A stretch of 64,000 bases of DNA from Macrolepiota albuminosa (taxonomy: Eukaryota > Basidiomycota > Agaricomycetes > Agaricales > Agaricaceae), in assembly GCA_027475525.1 (NCBI GenBank), contig JAMWFC010000012.1, forward strand, positions 405,831 through 469,830, given 5' to 3'. The notes below the pieces were generated by a model that searched no databases, had not been told where the DNA came from, and was given only the letters and a program-made list of their open reading frames with translations. Position 1 is the first letter of the stretch. Each line of letters opens with the position of its first letter. This document shows positions 11,190 to 22,324 of the stretch, piece after piece. The translations under genes were made by a program, and so were the position numbers.

Positions 11190-12404
11190 TCATACAGTCC
11201 ATCGTCTAGTCTCAGCGTAGTAATGTATAAATAGCAAGGGAAGTATGACAAAACATCCTATCGAAATACACTCAGTCTTGATGGGCATCGGACCGCGTTC
11301 GAACGCGAGCCAGAGGGGTTGTGTCATCGGCGAATAGGGGACCGAAATCGGAGACAACCGCGCATCGACGGAGCCGATAACCCCCATGGAAGCGGTCAAA
11401 TCTGCCTGTGTAAGAATAGGAGTCAAGAATTCGATGTATAGAAGTGCGATTAACTCAAGATGTCCCCAGTATCGAAGGAAAGCGTCAGAAGACCACCTGC
11501 CTAGGATCTTGACAATGTCGGGAGGAATACCGGCTAGTAGGAGATAAGTAGTGCCACCGATTCTGAAGCAATGGCCAGTAATAATAGAGAATTCGTGTTG
11601 ACGAAAAATCGTGTTTAAGCGCCCGAGGAAGTTTCGTTGAGTCAAGACAATAATAGTCGAATTTTGAACGTATGTGGCAATGTTTTGGGAAGTATTGACG
11701 TAGTTCGCAGAGTAATGTAAATCCAGCGCGTTAATAGGATCGAGGGATCTTGCCTGGTTAAGATAACATCCTCGCCTTTCTTGCCGCCCATTTTCGTGTT
11801 TGGTAAATGTAGGGTGCGAGGGCCGGCAGACGTGGATGGTGGTTTTAGATCTCCCCATGTTGAAAATAATGATGGGTCGAATTTTTGAGCAGAAATCGGC
11901 AGAATTTCGCCTAGCCTGATTTGGGCCCAAAAACATGTTAACGTGACGAAGAAGATGCATCGATCCAAAAAGATAAGTTCAGGCAATTTTCCAGGCAGGC
12001 AAGCATGTCTCTCGATACGGGGGGGGGAGGCGTTTTGGACGAAAAGATGAGAGAGGCCGTTGATTCTCTATGCCCTTAATGACGTATTCCAGTTGAATTC
12101 CGCCTTGGTATGTAAAGCCATTTTTGATGTGCCATGCCCGAAGAGCATCACATTTTGCAGATGCTGTCTTACCAGCTACTCTTCCGGAGAGGGAAGCGAC
12201 AAATTCACACAGAAGAGATTCGGAAGCAGGAAGAATGTCATTATTTGGAATGGCTTTTACGTAACAGAAATCGATGAATTGGCGAACTGCGACGGAGTAT
12301 ATTCTTCTCGTAGGGTTTCCATGCGTGTTGGATAACTGATCTGACCTCTGTAGACTGGTACAATTTATACGGGTGTGGTGTGTAATTAGCCTCATGTCAC
12401 CCAC
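11190..12404 (-). pseudogene. Frameshifted tyrosine recombinase
   Basis: The N-terminal part (12404-11979) has the SAM-like core-binding domain (LPASESLLCEFVASLSG, then ALRAWHIKNG). The C-terminal part holds catalytic landmarks: RLGEILP (11920 region, other frame), HCFRIGGTTYL near 11560, and GRWSSDAFLRYW near 11490. The last gives the catalytic Tyr, with Trp where many recombinases have His. The reading is split over three frames. One shift lies near an 8-9-G run at about 12018-12026, the other near 11750 between the LTRQ and DPINALDLHY blocks. It resembles basidiomycete enzymes of the DIRS/Crypton type that cut and rejoin DNA. No reverse transcriptase or other partner is adjacent. Confidence 0.8.
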
Positions 12405-12594
12405 GATGTGCTCCCTCGCAACAGGCAGATAGAAGGTGAGGTAGACGTAATACTCAATGTATGCAGGGAGTTCTCATGATGTAATGATGAAAGGGTGGAT
12501 TCTTGCAAAAAGTTGGAGATGTAACGATTTGCTAGGCCTCTCAACCATGTGTTGAAAGGATCTGAAATCATAGAGTCGTAATGTGACAACATTG

Positions 12595-12814
12595 TGTTGG
12601 GACATCAGATGTGACGATGTGAAGAGTGAATGAAGAGTAATATCACGAACCATTGTCATCAGTCTGGTGGCCACCACTGCTTTGTCCGACATAACCATAT
12701 AATAGACAGCTAGCATACCAAAGTACCCTCAGTTGGTTTACACACTACTGAGGGTACGTTATCCACACTTACTATATGCCCATATTTATATTAACCACAC
12801 TCGTACCTAGAATA
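12595..12814 (+). repeat. Copia A1 5' LTR, left part
   Basis: Begins TGTTGGGACATC and matches the starts of the LTRs at 47213 and 60850. It is cut after CCTAGAATA by Copia B, whose 5-bp duplication is gaata (12810-12814 and 14054-14058). It contains a hairpin with 10-bp arms, GTACCCTCAG and CTGAGGGTAC (12723-12757). Confidence 0.95.
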
Positions 12815-13150
12815 TGTTAGCGCTCAGACGCCCACAGATGACGAACGCGCCCTGGATCGTGCACCCACCGATGACAACACCATCAACCTCGATCACTCGA
12901 TCATACTCTTTCACACTCCTTCACGCTATCACATTATCACACTCGTTAGGGACACTGGACCTATTGTCAACAGGGACAGTGGCCTCCATTGTTACACAAC
13001 AGTATATATATTCCCTTTACTCTACTCATCTCTCAGTCAATTATATTGGACTGAGGATGAGCCTTACACATACTTTTGATATGAATACAATACTAAAAAC
13101 GTACCTATAGAAATACTTACAAGCATTGTTATAGGTATCCTGTTCTAACA
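12815..13150 (+). repeat. Copia B 5' LTR
   Basis: Starts TGTTAGCGCTC and ends CTGTTCTAACA, with GGTTATGGGCC (PBS) at 13151. A stem CTCAGTC/GACTGAG lies at 13032-13055. Confidence 0.9.
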
Positions 13151-13219
13151 GGTTATGGGCCTATATTGACAGTGATACTACATACTTTGCACCAAAATCT
13201 GATCGCTTAACGTTCTAGT

Positions 13220-13718
13220 TGTCAGGGGACTCCTCATTTCTTCCTTTTCTCACTCCTTATCTCTTCACTCTCCTTCCATTCATTCTCTTATTTCTTCTGA
13301 CATTATTTCATTTTACTGTTTCTATTCTTTCAACACTATCTGTTAGTACTACTCTCAGCCCTTGAGATGCTCTGGTTCTTTAGCCACCATTCAGACAAGT
13401 GTGGGCCCACTCAGCATCGCTTCCAGACCGCTTATATAAGCCAGAGTTTGCCAGAGTTTGCCCCTTATTTGTACAAGTGTTTGTGTAGGCAATTTTCAAG
13501 TTTTTAAGGTTTTGTTGTACTGTACAGTTGTTTCCCATGCTTCAGAGGCCCCAGAAGCGTCCAACCTGGCATAGGGAATCCCTAGACTTGTTCTCTTTGG
13601 ATCTCCCTCTGCCAGGTGAGTAGCTACCTTGATATTGTCAGTATATATTCTAATACACTTTGGATCTCCCTCTGCCAGCTGTATGACTGAGCCACAGCCT
13701 CTAGAGGTCGCCCTTACA
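13220..13718 (+). mobile_element. Solo LTR C1 (499 bp)
   Basis: Starts TGTCAGGGGACT, ends GCCCTTACA, and is flanked by perfect 5-bp duplications ctagt (13215-13219, 13719-13723). A TATA-like GCTTATATAAGCC lies near 13430. The internal region was lost by LTR-LTR recombination. The same LTR recurs at 60331 and, reversed and shortened, at 17327/36708. The parent family (Copia or Gypsy) cannot be told from the LTR alone. Confidence 0.93.
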
Positions 13719-13762
13719 CTAGTGCTTAGACACTCGCTCCTCTAGCCTGCATTCACACAACT

Positions 13763-14032
13763 ATGGGATCACACACCTCTCCCACCAGCTCTCTTCTGGC
13801 ATCAGACTCTGCATACCCATGCATCCGCCCAGCTAAGCTAAACGCCCACTGGTTAGCCTCCAAAACTCCTTTTGATTGCACCACCAGCAAATTCACCAGA
13901 TGGTCAACAAACTTGGAGATATTCCTGCAACAGAGTGGCCTCGACAGGTACATCTTCGCACCTGAGACCAAACCCAAGCATCTTATCCAACAGCCAGACC
14001 CAGTCACAGAACCTGTTGCTTATTCCAACTGG
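13763..14032 (+). pseudogene. Copia B gag N-terminal fragment
   Basis: About 90 codons from an ATG, alignable by eye with the N-terminus of the A-family gag at 61460: both have a WS-(T/K)-(N/A)-L block, L..YIFAP/YVFAP, and an Asn-Trp near the end. It ends where Copia B was deleted and runs into 3' LTR sequence. A fragment only. Confidence 0.8.
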
Positions 14033-14058
14033 TTTAGGTATTCTGTTCTAACAGAATA

Positions 14059-14192
14059 TTGGCTTACTGTATAATATTCTAGGTGCATACAATACAGTTG
14101 GTTTACACACTACTGAGGAATATTGGCTTACTGTGTAATATTCCAGGTGTAGATGATGGTCTACATATTGCTGCACTGTTCAAGTTCTAACA
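14059..14192 (+). repeat. Copia A1 5' LTR, right part
   Basis: Continues the LTR after Copia B and ends in TTCTAACA. The parts of 220 and 134 bp sum to 354 bp, the length of the 3' LTR at 47213-47566. Confidence 0.93.
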
Positions 14193-14203
14193 GGTTATGG
14201 GCC
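14193..14203 (+). promoter_or_regulatory. Copia A1 primer-binding site
   Basis: GGTTATGGGCC follows the LTR directly. Its complement fits the anticodon arm of initiator tRNA-Met, the half-tRNA priming mode known for Copia. Confidence 0.75.
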
Positions 14204-14448
14204 TTATCGAGTGGACTACCTAAGACATACTGCCACTCATTGGAACTTTCCTCTTCTTGCCTTTGTCTTGGCACCAATTGCACTGGACCACCCTATTTGG
14301 AGCGTTCTCCAGATTTGATACATCCTTTTGTTGTTTAATAATTTCTTGATTGTCTGCCTTGTTTTGCCCAGCCCTGGAGAAACAAGAAACTGTTGCTTGC
14401 CTGAACAAAGACAGCATTTCTTACCTACACACACTCTGAAATATCTAA

Positions 14449-17321
14449 ATGTCTCTCAATACTGCCCCCTCCATCACTGCTATCTCTGTCCATAGCACGG
14501 ACTGGAAGTCTGATAAATTCAACCACAATTCCCCCATGTCCAACTTCTTGAAGTGGTCCAAAGCTCTGAAGATTCACCTCTCACTCCTAGGCCTAAAGTC
14601 CTATGTCTTTGCACCATTTGTAGCCATGCCAAGTGCAAAGAGCAAACCCATCACACACCAAAACTGATGCACAAATGACAACCTCACACAAGCAATCATC
14701 ATGATGGCAATTGATGAGTCCAAATACGAGGGACTTGACAAGGACAAAACAGTGGTGAATCTCTATATGCAAATAAAGACTCACACAAAAGAAGAGGGAC
14801 CTGTCCAGATGGTCTCCCTCATAGTACTAAAGATACAGTGCTCACCTGAAAAGCCACTGACAGTCACTGCAAAACAAATCTGTGATATTGTTAGCTGGAT
14901 CTTTGTGATACAGTCAATGTATGAGGACCTCTTCAAATGCATAGTCCTTCTCAACAGCCTGAAAAATCTCCAGTACTTTGCAGTGCAGACTCAGGTATCA
15001 TGCAGCCTCGCCAATTCCACTACTGCTAACCCGTATAAATTGGACAATATCTGGAAACTTTTTGAGACCGTACAGAACCTGACCCACCTCAAAACCAGCT
15101 CATCTGGCCTCTCCACAGACACCGCACTCACTGCATTCACATGGGGCCATTTTTGTTCACTAAAACCCAACCTCCCCAGTCATGACCATGCTGCCAGAGT
15201 CAAATGCTGTGCCACATACACCACACACAATTGACCATGCAGTAGGCATGAAGCACAGTACTGTGTGCATCCCAGCGGGGCGATGGAGAAGAATGGATTC
15301 AATGCCACACATGATGTTGCATATGCAGCCACTACCAGCTGCCATACAAAAAACAAGGGCACCAGCAATAAAGTGTACATGCAGCTTACTGGCCTGAAAG
15401 GAAAAGTCTACCTTGTTGAGGAAGGAGCCCTGAGCAAGTTACAGATGCTGAGTGAGGAAACCACACCATCCAGATTTGTGGGCCTAGTCACTGACAACCT
15501 CTCTTTAGCCCCCACCACTTGTGACACCAAATAGGAGGGCTGGATGGCAGTAATTGTTGAGGAAGAGAACAACACTATCAGCATCACCAATAAGCCAACA
15601 ACAATTAGCCATCTACTCACAGAGAGATCAACTGACCAGCTCCAAATGCCAATGGCTCTCTCTGCAATAGCAAATTACCTGTTTTTCATCAACTCAGGTG
15701 CCACAGTACACATCTTGCTGCATAGATCTGACTTTCACACACTTCAACCCATCACTTCTAAAGCCATCAAAGAAGTTGGTGGCTTGACAATATTGGCTTG
15801 AGGAATAGTAAACATCATACGACATACATCTGAAGAGAAGTTGCTCACCCTCAAGAACGTCCTATATGTCCCTGATTCCACTGTCCACCTTGTCTCAGTC
15901 AGCTGCATTGCTATGGACAGTAATGCATACTCTCAATTCAATGACTGTGAAGTCCAAATCTTAGATCATGTCACCAATAACATCATCACATGAGGACCTC
16001 TAATCAAAGAGAAAGGACTTTACTCCATCAACCTTTCACCTGCCACCACAGAACACACCTACACAATTAGCCAAGGAGTCAATATAGAGACTTGGCACTG
16101 CCATCTTGGACATGCAAACTATCAAGCAATCCTCCACTTAGCTTGTGATTGCAAGATCAAAGATGCATCCAGCCTTCATTCCTCTCTGCTACCAAAGTGT
16201 AACAGCTGCATTCTGGGCAAACAGACCAGAACTCCAGTACCAATGGCACAAGAGAAGGACACAGAGGGATGCAGAGATTAGAGATTGTATGGGCAGACCT
16301 GATGGGACCAATAAATGTGTGATCCAAGTCTGGTAATCACTACATACTAGATATTGTTGATGATTACACCAACATGACATGGTCCATTCCCTTGAAGTCA
16401 AAAAACAAAGCATTTGTGGCACTGAAGGCATGGAAATTAACACAAGAAAATAAAACCAGCTTGAAGATGGGAAAATACCGCACTGGATTCGATGGTGAGC
16501 TCTATAGCAAAGATATGGACAAATGGTTAAAGTCCAGGGGAGTTTTGAGTGAACATAGCATGTCATACATGTCAGCTCATATCAGATGAGTTAAGAGGAT
16601 GCATTGCACCTTAATGGGAAAGGCACAAAGTATGAGAATAGACTCACATTGCTCAGAGTACCTCTGGGATAAATTTTACCTCACAGCTACTCATCTTCAC
16701 ACAAAAACTCCCACCAAGTCACTAAATGGATATACACCACACAAGTTATGGTTTGGACACAAACCTGATTACTTGTACATGCATGAGATCGGATGTCACA
16801 CATTTGTGTTTAAGCAAATGCACAATCCAAAAGTAAAACCCAGATCTGTAGAGTGTATTCTGATCAGGTATGGGCAGAGTTCAAAAATGTACCAATGTTG
16901 GGACAGCATCAACCGCAAGGTATACTAATTATTTCATGTCAAGTTCATTGAGAGCCATGAAAATCAGTCAACTGGCATTACATAAAAATCGAAAGAGTGG
17001 GTGCAACCACCAATTTCCTTACTCCAAGAACTGCACCAGTCAGCCACCCTACACCACAGGAGGAGGATGATAACCTTGGATGTAAAATGGAGATGGACAC
17101 TACAACTTACAATGCTACTGATACCACACCACCACCAATCCAGCTGCAACCCAACCTTGACAATCAGACACCTGCCAAAAATGTCTTAAGAAGATTGACA
17201 CACACCCACCAACCCACCAAAAAAGCAACAATGCATGAGAATCAACAGACAACAAGGTTGGAGAGAATCATGGAAGAAGTAAGGGAAGGTGAGACCAGGT
17301 TGAAACAGGACAAGTTAGAGT
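14449..17321 (+). pseudogene. Copia A1 gag-protease-integrase, decayed
   Basis: Collinear with the near-intact A2 gene at 61460. It has a gag start (14449), protease with FINSGATVHI (near 15690), integrase His/Cys segment with SCILGKQTRTPV (near 16200), and the catalytic Asp segment GFDGELYS (near 16490). Stops and small indels occur throughout. Many stops are where A2 has CGA or TGG (for example TGA at about 16587 where A2 reads GRVER). Almost every CpG of A2 is TpG or CpA here. The frame is carried on after nested insertions at 36714, 37999 and 46083. Confidence 0.92.
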
Positions 17322-17491
17322 GACATTGTAAGGGCAACTTCCAGAGGTTGCGGCTAATCACACAACTGGCAGAGGGAAATCCAAAGAAAACAAGTCTGAG
17401 GATTCCTCTGCCAGTGCAGCGCATTAGTATGGGGAGCAGAAGGCATGGGAGTGACTGTACAGTATTCAATGGCTAGCTCCAGGGGGCATGG

Positions 17492-17824
17492 TGTTAAGAA
17501 GTAGGACACAGTTACGATACTAGTTAGCCACTAGTAGACACAGAGTAAATCAATCGTCCTCAATCTCTGTATAAGCGATTGCATTCATACCTAGTAGACA
17601 CAGAGTAAATCAATCGTCTACGGTATGCGTAAGTAAATGTCCGTTTGTAATAGTCCAGTTGTTACGTACCCTCAATCTCTGTATAAGCGATTGAGGGTAT
17701 CTACTGTCGTAGTCGAATATATAAGTGATGGAAGACAAAGAGACCTGACCCTGAGCTGTCTTTGTTCTTTGCCGACGCAGGTCTGTGCTCGCGGTGTATT
17801 GGCCGTCTTTCAACACTCCTAACA
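17492..17824 (-). repeat. Copia2 3' LTR
   Basis: 333 bp, identical to 36235-36567. Holds a perfect 11-bp stem (TACCCTCAATC/GATTGAGGGTA, 17667-17699) and a natural 60-bp internal repeat starting CTAGTAGACACAGAG at 17531 and 17591, present in both LTRs. Confidence 0.96.
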
Positions 17825-17861
17825 CTCCTCCTCACCGTGAGCCTCAGACTCCTCCTCGCGT

Positions 17862-18904
17862 TGATGACGCCAACTGTGGTTGGGTGCGCTGGACGTATAC
17901 GCAGTACAACGCCGTCTCCAGCGCCTGGCGTACGGGTTTGTGAGGAGTCCCGGCAGGGTCCCGGTGTGCTCGAGCAGAGGTGATAGGGGGATGCGCTAGA
18001 CGATAGCGCCTCGGGTGCTACCTAGCAAGTGGTAAGCGTCGTAGTTTAGGAGAAGTTATAGAGAAAGAAACGAATAGCGCAGCGTAGTGTGCCCGTAGGT
18101 GGCACCGTAAACGACGAAGACGAGATAGACGAAGCTAGCGCCGAACTTGGTGGCAAAGTCAGGCAACGCTAGCGCGATTTGAACGCTAAGTGTAACTGGG
18201 TGCTCAAGAGGTTACGATTCGTTGTTATATACATGGCCAGTAGCTAGTTTTTATACTATGCGCTACATTATTTCCAAAATAAGTCCATTGACGGCGCTAC
18301 CGCTTAGCGCCTCCCTTCGTGACTGTAGCTAACGGCCACCTGTCAACGGCGACCTGCAGCACATGGGTGACGGCGACCAACGGCGACTCTAAAACTACTT
18401 AGAAGTGGTACGAGTTTGCTCACTTTTTGATGTAATTTAATTGGCCATGCCATTCCGGGGTATGGTCGGGGAATCCTCGACAGACGCCGTGAGCGCTAAT
18501 TCCGGCGCTAAACATTGTACCATCTTTTGATAGATTTAAATGTCGGGTCTGCGTGTATCCTGTCTCGTCGTCATTGATTCTTTTAGACTTCTGATTGAGG
18601 TGCCTCGGTGATTGACAGCGCCAATTGCTAACTCCTTCCAGTACTGATCGGGGTTTGGTCAGAGTCCCCTCCCGCCGTTATGCTAGCGCTATGAGTCCTG
18701 AGTCTTCTTGGTCTTCAAAGTAACTGAGTGGAGTGCGCTGAGGGGCTGATACTGGTGGTTGAGATGCATGGACAAGTCTTGCCATAGAGCGCCCGCGCTA
18801 GGGCTGCTCTGTACCCAAGGCTGGTCGCTAGAGCCTTTAGTGTGTCAAGTGTTGGTCGGCCTATAATGTCCCTTGATGCGCTCAGTCCGAGTAGAAGCCT
18901 ATCA
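17862..18904 (-). repeat. Gypsy 3' LTR
   Basis: 1043 bp, identical by line-to-line reading to 30452-31494. Unusually long for a fungal Gypsy LTR. CpG-rich, so not yet decayed. Confidence 0.96.
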
Positions 18905-18917
18905 TCTCCCCCCAACT
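18905..18917 (-). promoter_or_regulatory. Gypsy polypurine tract
   Basis: On the minus strand GTTGGGGGGAGA abuts the 3' LTR, as required for plus-strand priming. Confidence 0.8.
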
Positions 18918-18991
18918 GAAAAATTGACTGTCCTCAGTCAAACGCCGTCGTTAATTTGACTGCGCTACGGTCCATATAATGCCGCTGGCGC

Positions 18992-18999
18992 CTTATAAA
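18992..18999 (+). promoter_or_regulatory. TATA-like box of antisense gene 1
   Basis: TTATAAAA lies 53 bp upstream of the ATG at 19052, followed by a pyrimidine-rich stretch. It suggests the antisense gene has its own promoter just inside the 3' LTR. Confidence 0.6.
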
Positions 19000-19051
19000 A
19001 AGTCGTTTTCCTTACTTCACCTCCCCGTGTTTTCCTTCCCATCTTTCCAGT

Positions 19052-21651
19052 ATGTCCACTTCTTTCGACGCCTCTGCTCTCCGCAATTTCCTGGCTAAGG
19101 CCTCCTATTTATTTGATTGCGCTAAGTCTGTCGGTCCCGTCGATGCGCCACAAACCGTCCCTGGTATTATGCAACTCTATCGGCGCTGGCTCGTGGTCCG
19201 CGGCTCCGACAGTTCCTGGGAGCGGGGTGACGAGGTTCGCGAGTGGTGCGTGGCCCGGTACCGTGAGTTTGAGGGTGCCGATTGGTTGCGCCCTTTCGCG
19301 GACCTTTTCGTAAGTTTTCTAAGTTTGATTTTGGCGTTGTGGCGCTAAGGTTCAGCGCCCATACTAGGCTCCTTCCTTATCTGACGAGATCGACGCGTTG
19401 CTGGCTAGCACCGAGGTTAGCCTAAGGTTCAGCGCCCATACTAGGCTCCTTCCTTATCTGACGAGATCGACGCGTTGCTGGCTAGCACCGAGGTTAGCGA
19501 AGTAAGTCCTTCCTTCTCCTCCCCCCTTTTTCCACTGTTAATCCTTGAGTAGTCGGTTGCTACGTCTCCCACCGTCGCCAGTCTTCCTACTGCCCCCTCG
19601 GCCTCTACTGTCCCTTCTGTTCCTACCGCCCCTCCTTCTTCGACTTCTGTTCCGCCTCCTTCTGTTCTTGGCAGCCCTTTTTGTGGCGCTGCTTCTTCCA
19701 CTCGCCCTGCCCCAAGCGCTGCTTCTCCCGTCCGCACTGCCCCTCCCCATTCGGCCATCAAACGTATTGCTGTTTCTCGTAGCGAGCCACGACCCGGCCC
19801 GACGCGCCCAACTTCTCACGGTCCTCCGCGTAATTTCGCCATTGTTATTGAACGAGCGCCTCCTGCTCGTGCTAGTTCTCCTCCCAAACGTACCGTGCGT
19901 TCTTTTCCTATCTTCCTTACTCCATTTTTCTGACTTCTCCCCCTTCCAGATCAATCTCCCTGCTCGTGTTCCCCCTTTGTATGTCGTAAGTGCTTTGCTT
20001 GTTGTCGCTTGACTTTAGCGCCTAAATGTTAATGTCGATAGGCGCCTAACCAGACCATGTTCACCGACGCGGAGCTTCGCGACCTTTTGCGCCTTCGCCG
20101 TGATACTACCGTCATTGATACCGGCGTTCCGGCTGGTGTCCAAGTGCTGGGCGGCAAGAAGAAGGTTACCGTTGCGCCCTTGGAGCGTCGCGCGTTTAGG
20201 GCAAAGATTGGCGCGGTAAGCACTGTTTTGCCCCTTTGGAGGTTCATGCCGTCGCTGACTTCTTTCTTAGTGTGACAAGTGTTGGTCTGAGAACGACCCT
20301 GAGGGCTGCTGGTTTCCTACCGCGTCTCTGCCTTGCTATCGGTGCGATGCGTTGAAACGAGGCTGCGCCTTCAACGGGATTCGTACTCGTGAACGTGGTA
20401 GGGACGCCATTATGCAAAGGAACTATGAGCGCGCAGTGTTGGTTCGTAACGCCCGGGACTTCGTGCTGCAGCAACGTGATTTGGCGGCTACTCACCAACC
20501 CACGGTAATCAGCGCAGCCAGCCTGGCGCTGCCGACTACCCAGGATGGTACTACCGTAGCGGCACCTTTTGCTCGCTCTCCTCGTCGTCCCGTCCTTTTG
20601 AAGCGTAAGCCTGTTGTCGCGTCTCCTGGCAAGAGCCCTGGTAAGCGCCGCGAGCTAGCGCCTGCTACGCCTGTGGTTTTGTCTTCGACCGAGTCTTCTA
20701 CGGATGAAGGGGAAGGCACTGAGAGGGATGCCGAGGGAGAGGATGATGATGAAGCTGAGCCCGTTGTTGATGCCGATGCGCTGTTGGCGGTACGCGCTCT
20801 CCTGCTTCGCCTTACTCCCCCTATCGCCGCTAACCCTCATCAGAGTGACCCCAGTGGTAACCAGTACGCATTTCCCTAACTTCTCTTCTTTCCGCGTGCT
20901 AACTTCTTGACTGATAGGTCCCCCACTCCTGTTCCCGCCGTAGTGGCTATCCCTGCTGCCGAAGATGTCGTTATGTCTGACGCTGGCGCTACCCCTGCCC
21001 CCGAGTCGGTTGCGGCTAGCGACACTCCGGTGGCTCTCCCTATTACTCCGTCCCTTACTCCTCCCCACAGCTCCCCTTCTTTTACTAGTAGTCGCGAGAC
21101 TTCTGCGGCGCCGGAGTCCGAAGGAACCCTGGTGCCGGAAGGTGAGCGTCGTCGCCGCTGGAGATACTTGCCTCCCTACGGCATCCATCTTTCTTCCGCC
21201 AGAGCTATGTCCCCCGGCGACGAGCGCCATGAGTGGACACCCCGTGCGCCTGTAACTGTTCGGGTACGTCCGTCTTTGTTTGTTTCCCTTTTTCTCCCCT
21301 TTTCTAACCTTCCATAAGTTCGATCCCTTTTGGATGCCCCCTCCCGCCATGCGAGTTTCTGGCGACGCCTTCCCTTGGCTCGGGGACGAGTTCTCCTATC
21401 CCGTTACCCCTCTCCGTCCTTCTGCCGACCTTCGCCAGCAACTCCGTCATATCGAGGATGCGACCGAAGCCGTTGGTCGCGAACTTGCCAACCTGCGTCC
21501 TCGCGTTTCCACCTTAGCTCGCCGCGAGCGCCTCCTTCTCGAACTTCATGACGATATTACAGCTGCGCTTGAGTGGCAAGCGAGTAACTCGATCCAGGAC
21601 GGGGACTTGCTTCCTTTGGGCGATCCCGCCCTTCCCGAGTATGATCCGTAG
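19052..21651 (+). CDS. Antisense Gypsy gene 1: Zn2Cys6-like protein with many introns
   Basis: Lies between pol and the 3' LTR, on the strand opposite to gag-pol. Exons by signal and frame: 19052-19309, 19445-19501, 19553-19894, 19950-19985, 20042-20215, 20271-20789, a short piece near 20844, 20918-21263 and 21319-21651. Resolved introns are 51-58 bp, all phase 0, with GTAAGT-like donors and CTAAC-like branch sites. The 20844-20918 joint is not resolved. Exon 6 opens with a cysteine cluster CX2CX8CX8CX2CX6C (CDKCW...CYRCDALKRGC), close to the fungal Zn2Cys6 DNA-binding pattern. It continues with basic, then acidic stretches. Exons 3 and 8 are Pro/Ser/Thr-rich; exon 9 is helical, coiled-coil-like. 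Function unknown; a DNA- or RNA-binding regulator is an inference. Confidence 0.7.
19345..19498. repeat. 77-bp tandem duplication no. 5
   Basis: Copies at 19345-19421 and 19422-19498 cover the end of intron 1 and most of exon 2 of antisense gene 1. With one copy, intron 1 is 58 bp (19310-19367). Confidence 0.95.
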
Positions 21652-21791
21652 TTGCCGACCCTTAGCGCTTTTAAACTTTTATGGACTTAGTCTTTTTGAT
21701 ACGAACTTTGTAGTAGTATGATCCGTAGTTGCCGACTCTTAGCGCTTTTAAACTTTTATGGACTTAGTCTTTTTGATACGAACTTTGTAGT
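21638..21791. repeat. 77-bp tandem duplication no. 6
   Basis: Copies at 21638-21714 and 21715-21791, with one C/T difference, covering the stop codon and 3' flank of antisense gene 1. Confidence 0.93.
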
Positions 21792-22280
21792 ACGTGATCC
21801 TATAATAAACGCCTCCCTTAGCTTCAAATCGTCAGTTTGTAAGTAATCAAAAGAAAATAAGTAAAAAGGGGTGATCCTATAATAAACGCCTCCCTTAGCT
21901 TCAAATCGTCAGTTTGTAAGTAATCAAAAGAAAATAAGTAAAAAGGGAAACGCTCAGTAGATCATCACAGCGCAAAAACCCCTTTGCCGACGCGGCCCAA
22001 TAGCCAATATCGCGCCAGCCTAGAAAGAAAAGGGTATCGTCTGTAAAATAATAAGTAGATCCATGCAAGAAGCTTATTTTATAAAGTAATAGAGTGCCAG
22101 TGATCGTTTTGTGGCTATTCGGTGATGGTGATCATAAGCGCTAGGTCTAGAATGGCGATTTCCTTTCTGCGCGGTCCAACAATGAGTCAAGCGCCTCTCA
22201 TTGGCTAGTATCTTCGTCAGGGTCCTCGTCCTTTGTGAAACGTCCTCCCACGCTGTCGCCGTCCTAACTCTAGCCGTGTC
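21652..22280. other. Spacer between antisense genes 1 and 2
   Basis: Noncoding. It holds duplications 6 and 7 and no convincing ORF. The 3' end of gene 1 and the promoter of gene 2 should lie here. Confidence 0.6.
21794..21947. repeat. 77-bp tandem duplication no. 7
   Basis: Copies at 21794-21870 and 21871-21947, three bases after duplication no. 6, in noncoding sequence. Confidence 0.95.
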
Positions 22281-22288
22281 CTATAAAT
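22281..22288 (+). promoter_or_regulatory. TATA-like box of antisense gene 2
   Basis: CTATAAAT, 37 bp upstream of the ATG at 22325. Confidence 0.55.
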
Positions 22289-22324
22289 TGCATATGCATC
22301 AACTGGATCTCATCAGTCTTCGCG

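Larger units (their letters stand above)
12815..14053 (+). mobile_element. Internally deleted Copia B inside the A1 LTR
   Basis: Has a complete 336-bp 5' LTR, PBS, leader and start of gag, then jumps at about 14032 to the last 21 bp of a 3' LTR (ending GTATTCTGTTCTAACA). Everything from mid-gag to most of the 3' LTR is missing. The 5-bp duplication gaata on both sides shows it inserted as a unit into the A1 5' LTR. A solo LTR C1 sits in its leader. Confidence 0.88.

Noticed and set aside
11190..12404. Starship captain (DUF3435) recombinase
   Set aside because: Motifs fit the short basidiomycete recombinase type, no cargo or Starship layout is seen, and the A1 nest to its right is explained by its own ends.
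17531..17620. 60-bp direct repeat in the Copia2 LTR as another assembly duplication
   Set aside because: Period is 60 rather than 77 and the same repeat is in both LTRs, so it belongs to the element.
20655..21350. 231-codon minus-strand frame opposite antisense gene 1
   Set aside because: Basic, low-complexity reverse reading of a Pro/Ser-rich exon; the + strand has intron signals and phase-consistent exons.
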